From positions 1 through 12,753 of the forward strand of contig JACQWN010000324.1 of assembly GCA_016209245.1 (NCBI GenBank): 12,753 nucleotides of DNA, given 5' to 3'. The stretch is from Bacteroidia bacterium. GTDB lineage: Bacteria > Bacteroidota > Bacteroidia > Bacteroidales > BM523. Both the position numbers and the translations under genes were made by a program. Each line of letters begins with the position of its first letter. Position 1 is the stretch's first letter. Shown in pieces: positions 1 to 7,105 of this stretch. The notes beneath the pieces were generated by a model. It searched no databases and was not told where the DNA came from. It saw nothing but the letters and a program-made list of their open reading frames with translations.

Positions 1-115
1 TCTCAATTGTTTCAATATCGGTGTCAAAGAAATCTTCAAGGAATCTTTTAGCAATAGTAGTTTCTTTGAATACTTTTTTAAAATATCTGTCGTAATTTAA
101 CGGGGCTAAATACAT
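1..115 (-). CDS. PD-(D/E)XK (Rpn-like) nuclease/transposase family protein, N-terminal fragment
   Basis: An open frame starts at an ATG at 113-115 and runs off the left edge of the window, giving 38 codons. The peptide begins MYLAPLNYDRYFKKVF and continues with KRFLEDFFDTDIE. This opening (short leader, 'LNYDRYFKKVF', then 'FLEDFF') resembles the N-terminus of PD-(D/E)XK nuclease-family putative transposases (PDDEXK_2 / Rpn-like), which are common in Bacteroidota. The catalytic part would lie outside the window, so function and completeness cannot be judged. Upstream there is A/T-rich sequence with a short direct repeat. The frame is clearly coding-like; the family call is from recognition of the N-terminal pattern only. 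Confidence 0.6.
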   Translation of the reverse strand, partial: MYLAPLNYDRYFKKVFKETTIAKRFLEDFFDTDIETIE

Positions 116-132
116 ATTATTTTTAATTAAAA

Positions 133-152
133 AACGCTTTAAGTAACGCTTT
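133..152. repeat. Short direct repeat AACGCTTT x2 upstream of the nuclease gene
   Basis: AACGCTTT occurs at 133-140 and again at 145-152, with four bases (AAGT) between, giving a 12-base period. It lies 18-37 bases upstream of the ATG at 115, inside the 111-base gap between the nuclease gene and the patatin gene. The position would suit an operator, but no regulator is visible and the region is A/T-rich, so chance is possible. Confidence 0.3.
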
Positions 153-226
153 TATAAATATATTTTGGTTTCTACAATTTTATCCGTTTTAATTTGAAGT
201 AAAGATACAAAATATTTAAAAAACAA

Positions 227-1273
227 TTATTGAGAAGTTATGTTATTTCTAATATACTTTAATGTAAATTTCCTTCCACTATTAATTAACCTTTCTTTTT
301 CTTCTTTCGATAATTTCCTGATTCTAGGGCCAATTCCTGCTGATGAAACGGATATTGTCCTTGTCCAATCAGCGTCCGTTAATTCATTCCGATTCAAATT
401 TTCAATTATAAATATGTAAAGCGCTGAAACATAATCAATAAAATTTTGTATCTCAACAGGAATCAGCTCTCTTGAAATTGAATCATTCTGAATTTGCAGC
501 TCCGGATCTATCCTGACACCGATAGTTTGATAATTTGGAATTCTATAGTTATTATTCGCAGAATCTGTTCCGATACTGTCAAATATAAATATCGGGAAAT
601 TGCCTATTATTCCGCCATCTAAGACTATATCAAGATTTTTTGTCTTGTCAGGTTTTTTATAAACCGTTCCTGAACTATCTATAAAAATTGCCTTGTAGTA
701 TAAAGGAATAGATATTGATATTCTGACGGCATCCTTAACTTTCATCTTATGATAGTTTTCTTTTGAAAAAACAATCAATTTCTGCTTATTTATACATGTT
801 GCCGTTATATACAAATCTTTATAACCTTTTAAAGCAAGCTCTTCAAAAGTTATTTCGGTATTGCCTGTCTTGTTTTCAATTATTTCCGCAATCCATTTTG
901 TAAATCTGTCGCCCTTATACCATCCATAAAGATTTTTCATACGAAATAAACCGCCGCCAAGCATAAAACGGCTGTCATTAAACTTCTTGAATTTTGTAGA
1001 GGCAGCAATTTCTTCCATTTCTTTAGATGAATATCCCAATGAAACCATTAATGCTGTAATTGCTCCGGCTGATGTACCGCCAACTTTTTCTATATTTTTA
1101 AGCAATCCATTTTTCTCTAATTCATCAATAACTCCTGCATAAGCAATTCCACGAATACCCGCACCTTCAAAAACAAGGTTTTTAATGTTATAATTCTGGG
1201 AGTAACAGTTTATTGTTAATATAAAAACAAAGACGAATAACATTGTATAACAAATGATTTTGTGCATTTTCAT
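227..1273 (-). CDS. Secreted patatin-like phospholipase
   Basis: Patatin-fold lipid acyl hydrolase, 348 residues from the chosen ATG at 1271-1273. The open frame extends upstream to a TTG at 1330, but those 19 residues precede the signal peptide and look like repeat sequence, so the ATG (or the second ATG at 1265-1267) is preferred. Residues 3-26 form a hydrophobic export signal ending CYSQ. All expected patatin motifs are present: the oxyanion loop GAGIRG (37-42), the nucleophile elbow GTSAG with Ser68, and the catalytic Asp219 in DGG (219-221). The family hydrolyses ester bonds of phospholipids or other acyl lipids; the substrate here is unknown. No outer-membrane barrel domain follows, so it is probably periplasmic or secreted. 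It lies 57 bases downstream of the TlpA-like gene on the same strand. The family call is firm; the start codon is less certain. Confidence 0.9.
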   Translation of the reverse strand: MKMHKIICYTMLFVFVFILTINCYSQNYNIKNLVFEGAGIRGIAYAGVIDELEKNGLLKNIEKVGGTSAGAITALMVSLGYSSKEMEEIAASTKFKKFNDSRFMLGGGLFRMKNLYGWYKGDRFTKWIAEIIENKTGNTEITFEELALKGYKDLYITATCINKQKLIVFSKENYHKMKVKDAVRISISIPLYYKAIFIDSSGTVYKKPDKTKNLDIVLDGGIIGNFPIFIFDSIGTDSANNNYRIPNYQTIGVRIDPELQIQNDSISRELIPVEIQNFIDYVSALYIFIIENLNRNELTDADWTRTISVSSAGIGPRIRKLSKEEKERLINSGRKFTLKYIRNNITSQ

Positions 1274-1291
1274 CTCTGTGTAATCTGTGGC
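1271..1291. repeat. Bacteroidota-type dispersed repeat motif overlapping the patatin start
   Basis: On the minus strand this reads GCCACAGATTACACAGAG then ATG. I recognise 'CCACAGATTACACAGA' as a motif frequently dispersed in intergenic regions of Bacteroidota and some other environmental genomes; this is recall, not a search. The patatin start codon sits at its edge, so the repeat supplies the leader of the gene. Confidence 0.4.
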
Positions 1292-1302
1292 TTTATTTGT
1301 TT

Positions 1303-1316
1303 GCAGCTTTAGCTGC
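1303..1316. repeat. Perfect small palindrome GCAGCT-TT-AGCTGC
   Basis: Six-base perfect arms around a two-base centre, immediately after the stop of the TlpA-like gene (minus strand). It could fold as a five-pair stem with a four-base loop. It is not followed by a T-run on the minus strand, so it is not a convincing intrinsic terminator and may be part of the repeat sequence filling this 57-base gap. Confidence 0.45.
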
Positions 1317-1330
1317 GCGTATAAAATCAA

Positions 1331-2359
1331 TTAATCTCCAAATATTTCTTCAAGCATATTTTCCAATTTACCAGGCGATAAAGCTTTACCAAGCACCTTA
1401 CCCTCCTTGTCGAGCAGAACATTATAGGGAATGCCGACCAGCCGATAATCGTTAATCACCGGAGAAGCCCAGTATTTAAGGTCGCTCACATGTATCCATT
1501 CAAGCTGTTCGTTTTTGATAGAATTAATCCATGTATCTTTATCTTTATCAAGTGAAACCGCATAAATTTCAAAACCTTTATTTTTATATTTTCTGTAAAG
1601 CCCTCTGTTAACAACATTATTTTCTTTACAAGGCACACACCATGATGCCCAGAAATCTAAAAGAACAATTTTCCCTTTCAAAGATGTAAGCTCAATATAT
1701 TTGCCGGTTGAATCAGGAAGGTTTAATTCAGGCGGATATGCACCGGGACGAAGAAAACCTGCTATTTCCATCTGATTTTTTAAATCCTCGACAAAAAGAT
1801 TTTTCGGATATTTTTTTACGAGAGCAGCTTCAACTTCTTTGTATATATCATAATCATCATCCACAGCAAGATTATCAAGTAAAACAATGTTCGCCAATGA
1901 ACCATAATCTTGTTTTATGGCCTGCCTGACATAACTCTGCTTTTCTCCTGCAATTTGTCTTGTTATGCTGTCAATTTTTAAATCATAGAACCGAATCTTA
2001 TTCAATGCCTGGAATAATCTTGTTGTTTCAGGAGAACCTTCAATTACAGGTTCATATAGATTTTTAATATCTGCCTTAACTTTGATATTTTCACCGGGCT
2101 GAATAATCATCAGAATATAATTTTTTTCGTCAAAGCTAAGTTTATAATAATTAGCACTGTCAATATTAACTGCAAAACGAAAAGTGCCTTGTTTATTAAT
2201 TCCGGATGTTGCTACAACTTCTCCGGCAGCTGCACCAATTAACATTATTTCTTCATAGTCATTATTTATGACTTTACCCTCAATGAGCACAGGTTTTTGA
2301 GCGAATAGTTCCTGAACAAAAAGAGAAGACAGTAAAATTAAAATTCCAAATATTTTCAT
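1331..2359 (-). CDS. TlpA-like thiol-disulfide oxidoreductase with N-terminal DUF4369-type domain
   Basis: 342 residues, ATG start at 2357-2359. Residues 1-21 are a Sec signal peptide ending LFAQ. Residues about 22-120 match the DUF4369 type of beta-rich domain common in Bacteroidota thioredoxins (opening 'LIEGKVIN', then 'GTFRF', 'IIQPGENIKV'). The thioredoxin/TlpA domain spans about 205-340. It has LLDFWASWCVPCK with redox pair Cys241/Cys244 and the cis-proline loop GIPYN (Pro311). Proteins of this type act in the periplasm, reducing or rearranging disulfides, often linked to cytochrome maturation or envelope redox, but no partner is encoded here. The gene is separated from the upstream LVIVD gene by a palindromic repeat, so it may be transcribed independently. 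Family call very secure, exact substrate unknown. Confidence 0.93.
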   Translation of the reverse strand: MKIFGILILLSSLFVQELFAQKPVLIEGKVINNDYEEIMLIGAAAGEVVATSGINKQGTFRFAVNIDSANYYKLSFDEKNYILMIIQPGENIKVKADIKNLYEPVIEGSPETTRLFQALNKIRFYDLKIDSITRQIAGEKQSYVRQAIKQDYGSLANIVLLDNLAVDDDYDIYKEVEAALVKKYPKNLFVEDLKNQMEIAGFLRPGAYPPELNLPDSTGKYIELTSLKGKIVLLDFWASWCVPCKENNVVNRGLYRKYKNKGFEIYAVSLDKDKDTWINSIKNEQLEWIHVSDLKYWASPVINDYRLVGIPYNVLLDKEGKVLGKALSPGKLENMLEEIFGD

Positions 2360-2381
2360 AACTTCTTTCTTATTAGAGTTT

Positions 2382-2522
2382 ACTCCGAAAAGTTATATTT
2401 CGCCACCAAAGCACAAAAGTACCAAATATCACTAAAAATTATTTTATTGATTTTCATTCTTTTGTGGGTTTTAGTGTTTTAGTGATTTTGTGGCATTTTT
2501 ATCTTTTTTGACTTTTCGGAGT
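2382..2522. repeat. 141-bp MITE-like imperfect palindrome with 12-bp perfect terminal inverted repeats
   Basis: The ends are ACTCCGAAAAGT (2382-2393) and its exact reverse complement ACTTTTCGGAGT (2511-2522). Inside are further paired segments: GCCAC (2402-2406) with GTGGC (2490-2494), and TCACTAAAA (2429-2437) with TTTTAGTGA (2477-2485). TTTTAGTG is repeated in tandem at 2469-2484. No open reading frame of note lies inside. It fills most of the 194-base gap between the LVIVD gene and the TlpA-like gene and could fold into a long hairpin in RNA or DNA. I see no clear target-site duplication. The A-rich 'CCACCAAAGCACAAAAG...CACTAAAA' composition resembles dispersed intergenic repeats in Bacteroidota (recall). 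Whether it is mobile or acts as a transcription attenuator is inference. Confidence 0.7.
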
Positions 2523-2553
2523 GCGCTTTTATACACAGGGAATCAGTCAGTTA

Positions 2554-4899
2554 TCATTCTTTTACGAGTTTTTTCATTATGATTTCATCGCATGTTTTAA
2601 ACCTCATTGTATAAACCCCGCCAGATAATTTTGATATATCGAGACTTGTCTTTTCATTATATACTTCAAAAATTTTGATAACCTGTCCCTGTAAATTTAT
2701 TATTTCAATTATTCCGGCTTGTAACCCTACTATTTCAACATTGTCGTTTGCAGGATTTGGATATAAAATCAAATTATTTAAAGCTGATTTCATTGGATAA
2801 TAAAGATTATTAAGTCCATCACATCTGAAAATAAACACACCTGCTCCGGTTAATACGTAAATATACGGTGGTTCAATGTCAAGATGTCTGGCTGGCATGA
2901 AAAATAAATTCACAGCAGAATCAATTAATAAAGGTTCATTCGGTGTTGTAATATCAAATACATACAATCCGTCCCTGGTCAGAGTAAAAACATAATTTTC
3001 TATTCCTGAAATATCCATACTTTGGCTATTATCCAACGCTATTTCACTGACAAAAGAAAGAGAGGCAGGATTTGAAACATTTAGTGTAACAAGACTTCCT
3101 GCATGTGCTAAATAAGCATAATTATTTTTTACATAAACAGCACGTGTGTGTTCTTTTGAAGTGACTCCTGTTCTTACCCATTTTCCAGTAATAAAAGGAT
3201 TAGCAGGATTGGTAACATCCACAATATATATTCCTGAAGTATCAATAATTGCACTGCTGTCTGCATCGCTTGCAGCAATATAAATATAATTACCCGATTT
3301 GAATAAGCCCCTGCATTGAGGTTTAATAAATAAAGAACCTAATTCCACTAAAGAAATAGGATTGGAAATATCTATTAATCTCAGTCCGGGATTTTGGCTG
3401 TGATGATTTTCAAACGATTCTCCTTCACTGTTGGGTTGTCCGGCAATTACATAAGCAATATCAGTTAGCGTATCTGCGAAAACCTGAACATCATGGTTGT
3501 TGCTGTAAGGCGGGATCCATCCTTTTTTTTGCGGAGCATTTGGATTCGAGATGTCGTAAACAAACAATCCACCGCTTTCGTCCGGTAAAGGATGATTTTG
3601 CAAACCCATTGCCAGATAAGCATAATCGCCTTTTACATCAATACCCCAACACCATCCTTTTACTTCGGTACGGTGCGAAATAAAAGGCGATTGGATATTG
3701 CTTACATCAAGTGAATAGCACTGATAAAAATCCCAAATTGTTGCGAAAATAAAATTTGTGTCAGGAGCGCTAATGTCTTTCCAGTCATGTGCAAACGGAA
3801 TGGTATCAAGAAGAGTTGAACCACATGGATTTGTTATATCAATTGTATATACTGCATAATTATCAAAATTGAATAAAAATATATTATTCTGATACTTACG
3901 AATCTCAAAGTTAACTACATAATATGGGGGGCAAAATGTATTTAGTCGGTTACAAAGGGTCAATGAAGTATCATTTGAAATGGAAATAACATTAAAACCT
4001 GCGTTTACATCTGTCAGAATTATATAATCATTACTTATTTCAATATCCCCGCTGAATCCTGTGATGACAGTATCAGTCCATTGTTTTGCAAGAAATGGTG
4101 ATGAAGCGGAAGAAATATCAATTATTTTGATATGGCTTTTTCCCTGCAATGTATCAACAAATCTCCCTGAAATATAAAGATAATTGTTTCTTTTCGCTAT
4201 AGAATATAAAGAACCCTGAAGTATCACAGGCATTGCATTGCTTAAACCCAGATAAACAGAACTAATATGAGAAATATCGGTTAATGTGGATATATCAAAA
4301 ATATGTAATTCCGTAGTATCAATCTGACCTCTTGGACCCATTGTAAGATAAAGATAATTACTGTCAACAATAAATCTTTTCGCTTCGTAAGCATTATGAG
4401 TAAAACCGCTAATCAAATTCACAGAGGAAAGGATTGTACCATCTGTAATATCCATAGCCTGCAGGTAAAGTGAATCGTTCGTTTGTGATGTGCCGATCGC
4501 GAATAAATATGGATAATTAAGAATAAGATTTTGATAATCGAATGATGAATTCAAAGTATTGCTATTATGGGTTGGATTATCAGGGTCAGAAAAATCAATG
4601 AGCATAATTCCACCGCCATTCCATGAAGCATATCCTTTATTTCCATCAATAATAAATTCTCTCGGACTCCAATCCTCTAGTGGGGTCAGGTGTTTTTCAA
4701 AAATAGCATTTCCGGGATTTGAAAAGTCAAATATTGCAAGTCCAACATTTACAACATAGAGATGATTTTCATAAAGGGCAACATCACAAGGTGTGTTAGA
4801 CAAAATTTTTGAAACAAGTTCAATGTTGTCTGTTTGAGATAGTACTCTCTGGAAGAAAATACCAAATAATAACATTATTAAGGTTGTTTTGTTTTTCAT
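2554..4899 (-). CDS. Secreted LVIVD-repeat beta-propeller protein with T9SS type A sorting domain
   Basis: 781 residues, ATG start at 4897-4899. Residues 1-22 are a signal peptide ending VLSQ. The body (about 25-695) is built from LVIVD-type repeats, with recurrent units of the form 'G[LI]x[IV][FVI]D[IV][ST]NPxxP'. Clear examples are near residues 53-62, 98-108, 350-358, 444-456, 506-514, 556-569 and 643-656. The last 75 residues (about 708-781) are a T9SS type A sorting domain: LYPNPANDNVEI, then INLQGQVI, then LSGGVYTMRF and the basic end MKKLVKE. The protein should cross the outer membrane through the type IX system and be attached to or released from the surface. LVIVD proteins are thought to be propellers for surface interactions; no catalytic motif is visible. 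It follows the truncated sorting-domain gene with 33 bases between. Family and secretion route are well supported, ligand unknown. Confidence 0.9.
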   Translation of the reverse strand: MKNKTTLIMLLFGIFFQRVLSQTDNIELVSKILSNTPCDVALYENHLYVVNVGLAIFDFSNPGNAIFEKHLTPLEDWSPREFIIDGNKGYASWNGGGIMLIDFSDPDNPTHNSNTLNSSFDYQNLILNYPYLFAIGTSQTNDSLYLQAMDITDGTILSSVNLISGFTHNAYEAKRFIVDSNYLYLTMGPRGQIDTTELHIFDISTLTDISHISSVYLGLSNAMPVILQGSLYSIAKRNNYLYISGRFVDTLQGKSHIKIIDISSASSPFLAKQWTDTVITGFSGDIEISNDYIILTDVNAGFNVISISNDTSLTLCNRLNTFCPPYYVVNFEIRKYQNNIFLFNFDNYAVYTIDITNPCGSTLLDTIPFAHDWKDISAPDTNFIFATIWDFYQCYSLDVSNIQSPFISHRTEVKGWCWGIDVKGDYAYLAMGLQNHPLPDESGGLFVYDISNPNAPQKKGWIPPYSNNHDVQVFADTLTDIAYVIAGQPNSEGESFENHHSQNPGLRLIDISNPISLVELGSLFIKPQCRGLFKSGNYIYIAASDADSSAIIDTSGIYIVDVTNPANPFITGKWVRTGVTSKEHTRAVYVKNNYAYLAHAGSLVTLNVSNPASLSFVSEIALDNSQSMDISGIENYVFTLTRDGLYVFDITTPNEPLLIDSAVNLFFMPARHLDIEPPYIYVLTGAGVFIFRCDGLNNLYYPMKSALNNLILYPNPANDNVEIVGLQAGIIEIINLQGQVIKIFEVYNEKTSLDISKLSGGVYTMRFKTCDEIIMKKLVKE

Positions 4900-4932
4900 G
4901 TTGCATATTATTTATAGTTCATAAAAATAGTC

Positions 4933-5523
4933 TTATTGTTTAATAATTATGTTACTTTGAACATGCATGTTGGTCAATAATAATTTTATCAGGTAAATTC
5001 CTTTGGAAAATTTCTTTGTACTAATTTTGATATCCTTTACATCAGAATCAAAATATAAAGGTTCAACAACTTCTCTTCCGAATATATCATAAATTTTAAC
5101 AATAACGCCTCCGTGACAGGATTGCTTTAAATATAAAGTAATTTCATCCGAAAACGGATTGGGCGATATTTCAACCACAAACAATTTTTCGGGTTCTGAA
5201 TGTCCTAGAAATGATTTTTTTATCAACTGGATGAGATGTGCAGAAGGAGAATTCATGGTATTTTGAATATTAAATAAATTACTATAAAAACTACCCGTAT
5301 CAGAAAGTTCTGCATTATAAACAGAATCCAGCAGGTATTTTTCATAAATAAATCCTGAATTTTCCCATGGCAGATTAGTCACATTCAGATTATAGCCGGT
5401 ATTATTTGAATTGACATCACTTATTAGGACAGTAACTGTATCGCCTGAAACAGATTTACCTGCAATAGCAGTATAACCAATTAAATTACCAGTTTTCGAA
5501 TGAAGAAACAAAGCTAACGCTTT
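4933..5523 (-). pseudogene. 5'-truncated surface glycosidase-like remnant with T9SS sorting domain
   Basis: Open frame of about 196 codons with no ATG start: it is closed upstream by an in-frame TAG at 5524-5526, and the first alternative start is a TTG at 5509-5511. There is no signal peptide, yet the C-terminus (counting from that TTG, residues about 113-192) is a complete T9SS sorting domain (ISPNPFSDEITLYL, IYDIFGREV, FSKGIYLIKL, end NIIIKQ). A sorting domain without an export signal is not functional as written. The preceding part (TVTVLISDVN, NLNVTNLPW, EKYLLDSVYN, PSAHLIQLIKK) resembles the C-terminal beta-sandwich of GH39-type beta-xylosidase-like enzymes. This is pattern recognition and only moderately sure. 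Only 108 bases separate it from the next gene upstream, so the catalytic part has been deleted. It is most likely a decayed gene. Confidence 0.7.
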
Positions 5524-5631
5524 CTATTTTATTTTAAAGAACATTCAATATTTTTTTTGGGTTACAAGCCCTTATTTTGTAATTTTTTTTCATTTTAAAA
5601 GGTTATCAAAAGTGGTATTAGCAGTTTATTA

Positions 5632-6102
5632 TTAATGGTGATTTTTTTCTTTGCAATTAAAATAATACGCTATGTTCAGGTTTATGAATGAAGATTTTAA
5701 ACTCGGAACAACTACAGTGGGCTGACATTCTAAATGGAGTTTCCATACAGGAACAGAAGCAAAAGCAGAAGTTAATAAAAATTTTCCTCCGGGCGCAGTA
5801 TTAATCCCAAAGCCTGCGGCCAATCCTAAATCAACAGGTGCTTTAGCATCCCTGCAAATTCGTTTATATGCTTTTATATCGGTTAATGACGCTATAAAAT
5901 TATCAAGTTTATGGCGCTTGTACATACGGAAGCCTCCATTAACCATGGCATTAAAAAAAAACGGATATGTAAGAGCAGATGAAACTCCGGCTGTTATGCT
6001 TTTAGAATACTTTACCGGCTGTGTATCCTGAGGGTAAGCATTAACAGCGGTAATAAATAATACTGATAATATAAATATCAAAGTTTTGATTTTAATGTTC
6101 AT
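5632..6102 (-). CDS. Small secreted protein, possible outer-membrane beta-barrel fragment or mini-barrel
   Basis: 156 residues, ATG start at 6100-6102. Residues 1-22 are a Sec signal peptide (hydrophobic LIFILSVLFITAV, then NAYPQ). The mature part alternates short hydrophobic strands and polar turns: SITAGVSSALTYPF (35-48), LGLAAGFGIN (92-101), FLLTSAFASVPVW (108-120), INLNIAYYF (140-148). The penultimate strand with aromatic 'AYYF' is typical of outer-membrane barrels, but the His-rich end NHH follows it. Length is short for a complete barrel. I do not recognise a named family. It is the last gene of the six-gene block, 12 bases after the TolB-like lipoprotein gene, and resembles in size and style the small protein at 7761-8171. 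A shared envelope role is inference. Confidence 0.72.
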   Translation of the reverse strand: MNIKIKTLIFILSVLFITAVNAYPQDTQPVKYSKSITAGVSSALTYPFFFNAMVNGGFRMYKRHKLDNFIASLTDIKAYKRICRDAKAPVDLGLAAGFGINTAPGGKFLLTSAFASVPVWKLHLECQPTVVVPSLKSSFINLNIAYYFNCKEKNHH

Positions 6103-6114
6103 AGTTTTATCTTT

Positions 6115-7092
6115 TTATATTGGTGAATTGATTATCCATATTTTTGTTCCGTCCGGATCAGCGGGAGTCCAAAGAGAAGGTTTTTCAGGGTCGTAAAAAG
6201 ACGATTCAAAAATAATTTTTTTGCCATCCGGCGACCACGAAGGAGCTCCATCGTACGACTCGGATTTTGTAACTCTCACAGATGCACCACCTAATGAAGA
6301 AACAATGTATATGTTAGCATATTTTTCTCCGCTCTCATTAGAACTGTAAACAATATATTTCCCGTCAGGAGAAAAGGAAGCATCCGTTTTATCTCCGTTA
6401 CCTGATGTTACTTTTGTTTTATTGTTTCCAAGGGTATCTATTACCCAAATATTCCATTGTCCGTTTTCAAATTTCTGATAAAGTATCAGTTCACCTGCAG
6501 GCGACCAGTTTGGCTGGCGGCAGTCGTCATTTACATCGGTAATATCTATATAAGAAGATGTTTTATCAATTTTATATTTGGTAATTACTCCATTTCCTTC
6601 ATTATCTACGAGATGGGATTCAAAAACGAGCCACTTTCCGTCAGGAGAAAAAGATGGTTCAAAAGCCATTTTGTCTGCACGTTCAGTGATTTTCTGCTCA
6701 CTGCCTGAAGAACCATTCTCATCAATCATATAAATTTCATCATGCGGCTCGCGGCTGGAAGAAAAAGTGATTTTATGTGTAACAGCATTCCATGAGGAAC
6801 CGGGAAGATTTACATTTGCACTGCCGTCTGCAACTAATTTATTAGTGGTTTCGGTGTTGATGTCAAATATTAAAAGGTCAGCAGGGTCGGTGTTGTATCC
6901 ATTGAGGAAATTCGTTACCACAACAGAATTATTATTGGGAGACCATGCAGGATTTTGTACGCTTCCTTTAGTTTCTATCTTCAAACGCAAAGCACCATCC
7001 GAACGGGAAGCAATTTCTACTTTTTTGCAAGAAATTAGTGAGAGAGAAGTAATGCTTAACAATCCTATAATACTGGTGTAAGAAATTTTCAT
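6115..7092 (-). CDS. TolB-like PD40 (WD40-like) beta-propeller lipoprotein
   Basis: 325 residues, ATG start at 7090-7092. The N-terminus is a lipoprotein signal with lipobox LISC, acylated Cys22, followed by KK. The rest is a PD40/TolB-type propeller with repeats centred on the 'xxSPDGKxIxFxS' motif: PAWSPNNN (48-55), PSFSPDGKWLVFES (146-159), PNWSPAGELILY (194-205), ASFSPDGKYIVYSS (238-251), PSWSPDGKKIIFES (284-297). It lacks the N-terminal domain of true TolB, so it is a generic PD40 lipoprotein rather than part of a Tol-Pal system. Such proteins are periplasmic or surface-anchored protein- or glycan-binding scaffolds; no catalytic residues are seen. It sits 13 bases after the permuted glycosidase-like gene and 12 bases before the small secreted gene, so it is almost certainly co-transcribed with them. 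Confidence 0.88.
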   Translation of the reverse strand: MKISYTSIIGLLSITSLSLISCKKVEIASRSDGALRLKIETKGSVQNPAWSPNNNSVVVTNFLNGYNTDPADLLIFDINTETTNKLVADGSANVNLPGSSWNAVTHKITFSSSREPHDEIYMIDENGSSGSEQKITERADKMAFEPSFSPDGKWLVFESHLVDNEGNGVITKYKIDKTSSYIDITDVNDDCRQPNWSPAGELILYQKFENGQWNIWVIDTLGNNKTKVTSGNGDKTDASFSPDGKYIVYSSNESGEKYANIYIVSSLGGASVRVTKSESYDGAPSWSPDGKKIIFESSFYDPEKPSLWTPADPDGTKIWIINSPI

Positions 7093-7105
7093 TTCAAAAT
7101 ACTTT

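Noticed and set aside
174..226. Bacteroidota-type promoter (TAnnTTTG / TTTG) for the nuclease gene
   Set aside because: On the minus strand a TATCTTTA with an upstream TTG is visible, but both elements miss the consensus and the spacing is short; too weak to list as a feature.
1303..1316. Intrinsic terminator after the TlpA-like gene
   Set aside because: The palindrome is perfect but short, and no T-run follows on the minus strand.
5545..5575. Possible terminator GGGCTTGTAACCC followed by an A-run on the minus strand
   Set aside because: The stem would have only three solid pairs, and the tail is A-rich rather than T-rich on the transcribed strand.
5534..5593. A 19-residue open frame starting ATGAAAAAAAAT between the truncated gene and the 156-residue gene
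   Set aside because: Very short, composition follows the A-rich intergenic DNA, and it has no signal peptide or recognisable motif; it does not connect in frame to the truncated glycosidase-like remnant.
6115..7092. TolB of a Tol-Pal system
   Set aside because: Only the PD40 propeller is present, the N-terminal TolB domain is missing, the protein is a lipoprotein, and no tolA, tolQ, tolR or pal gene is nearby.
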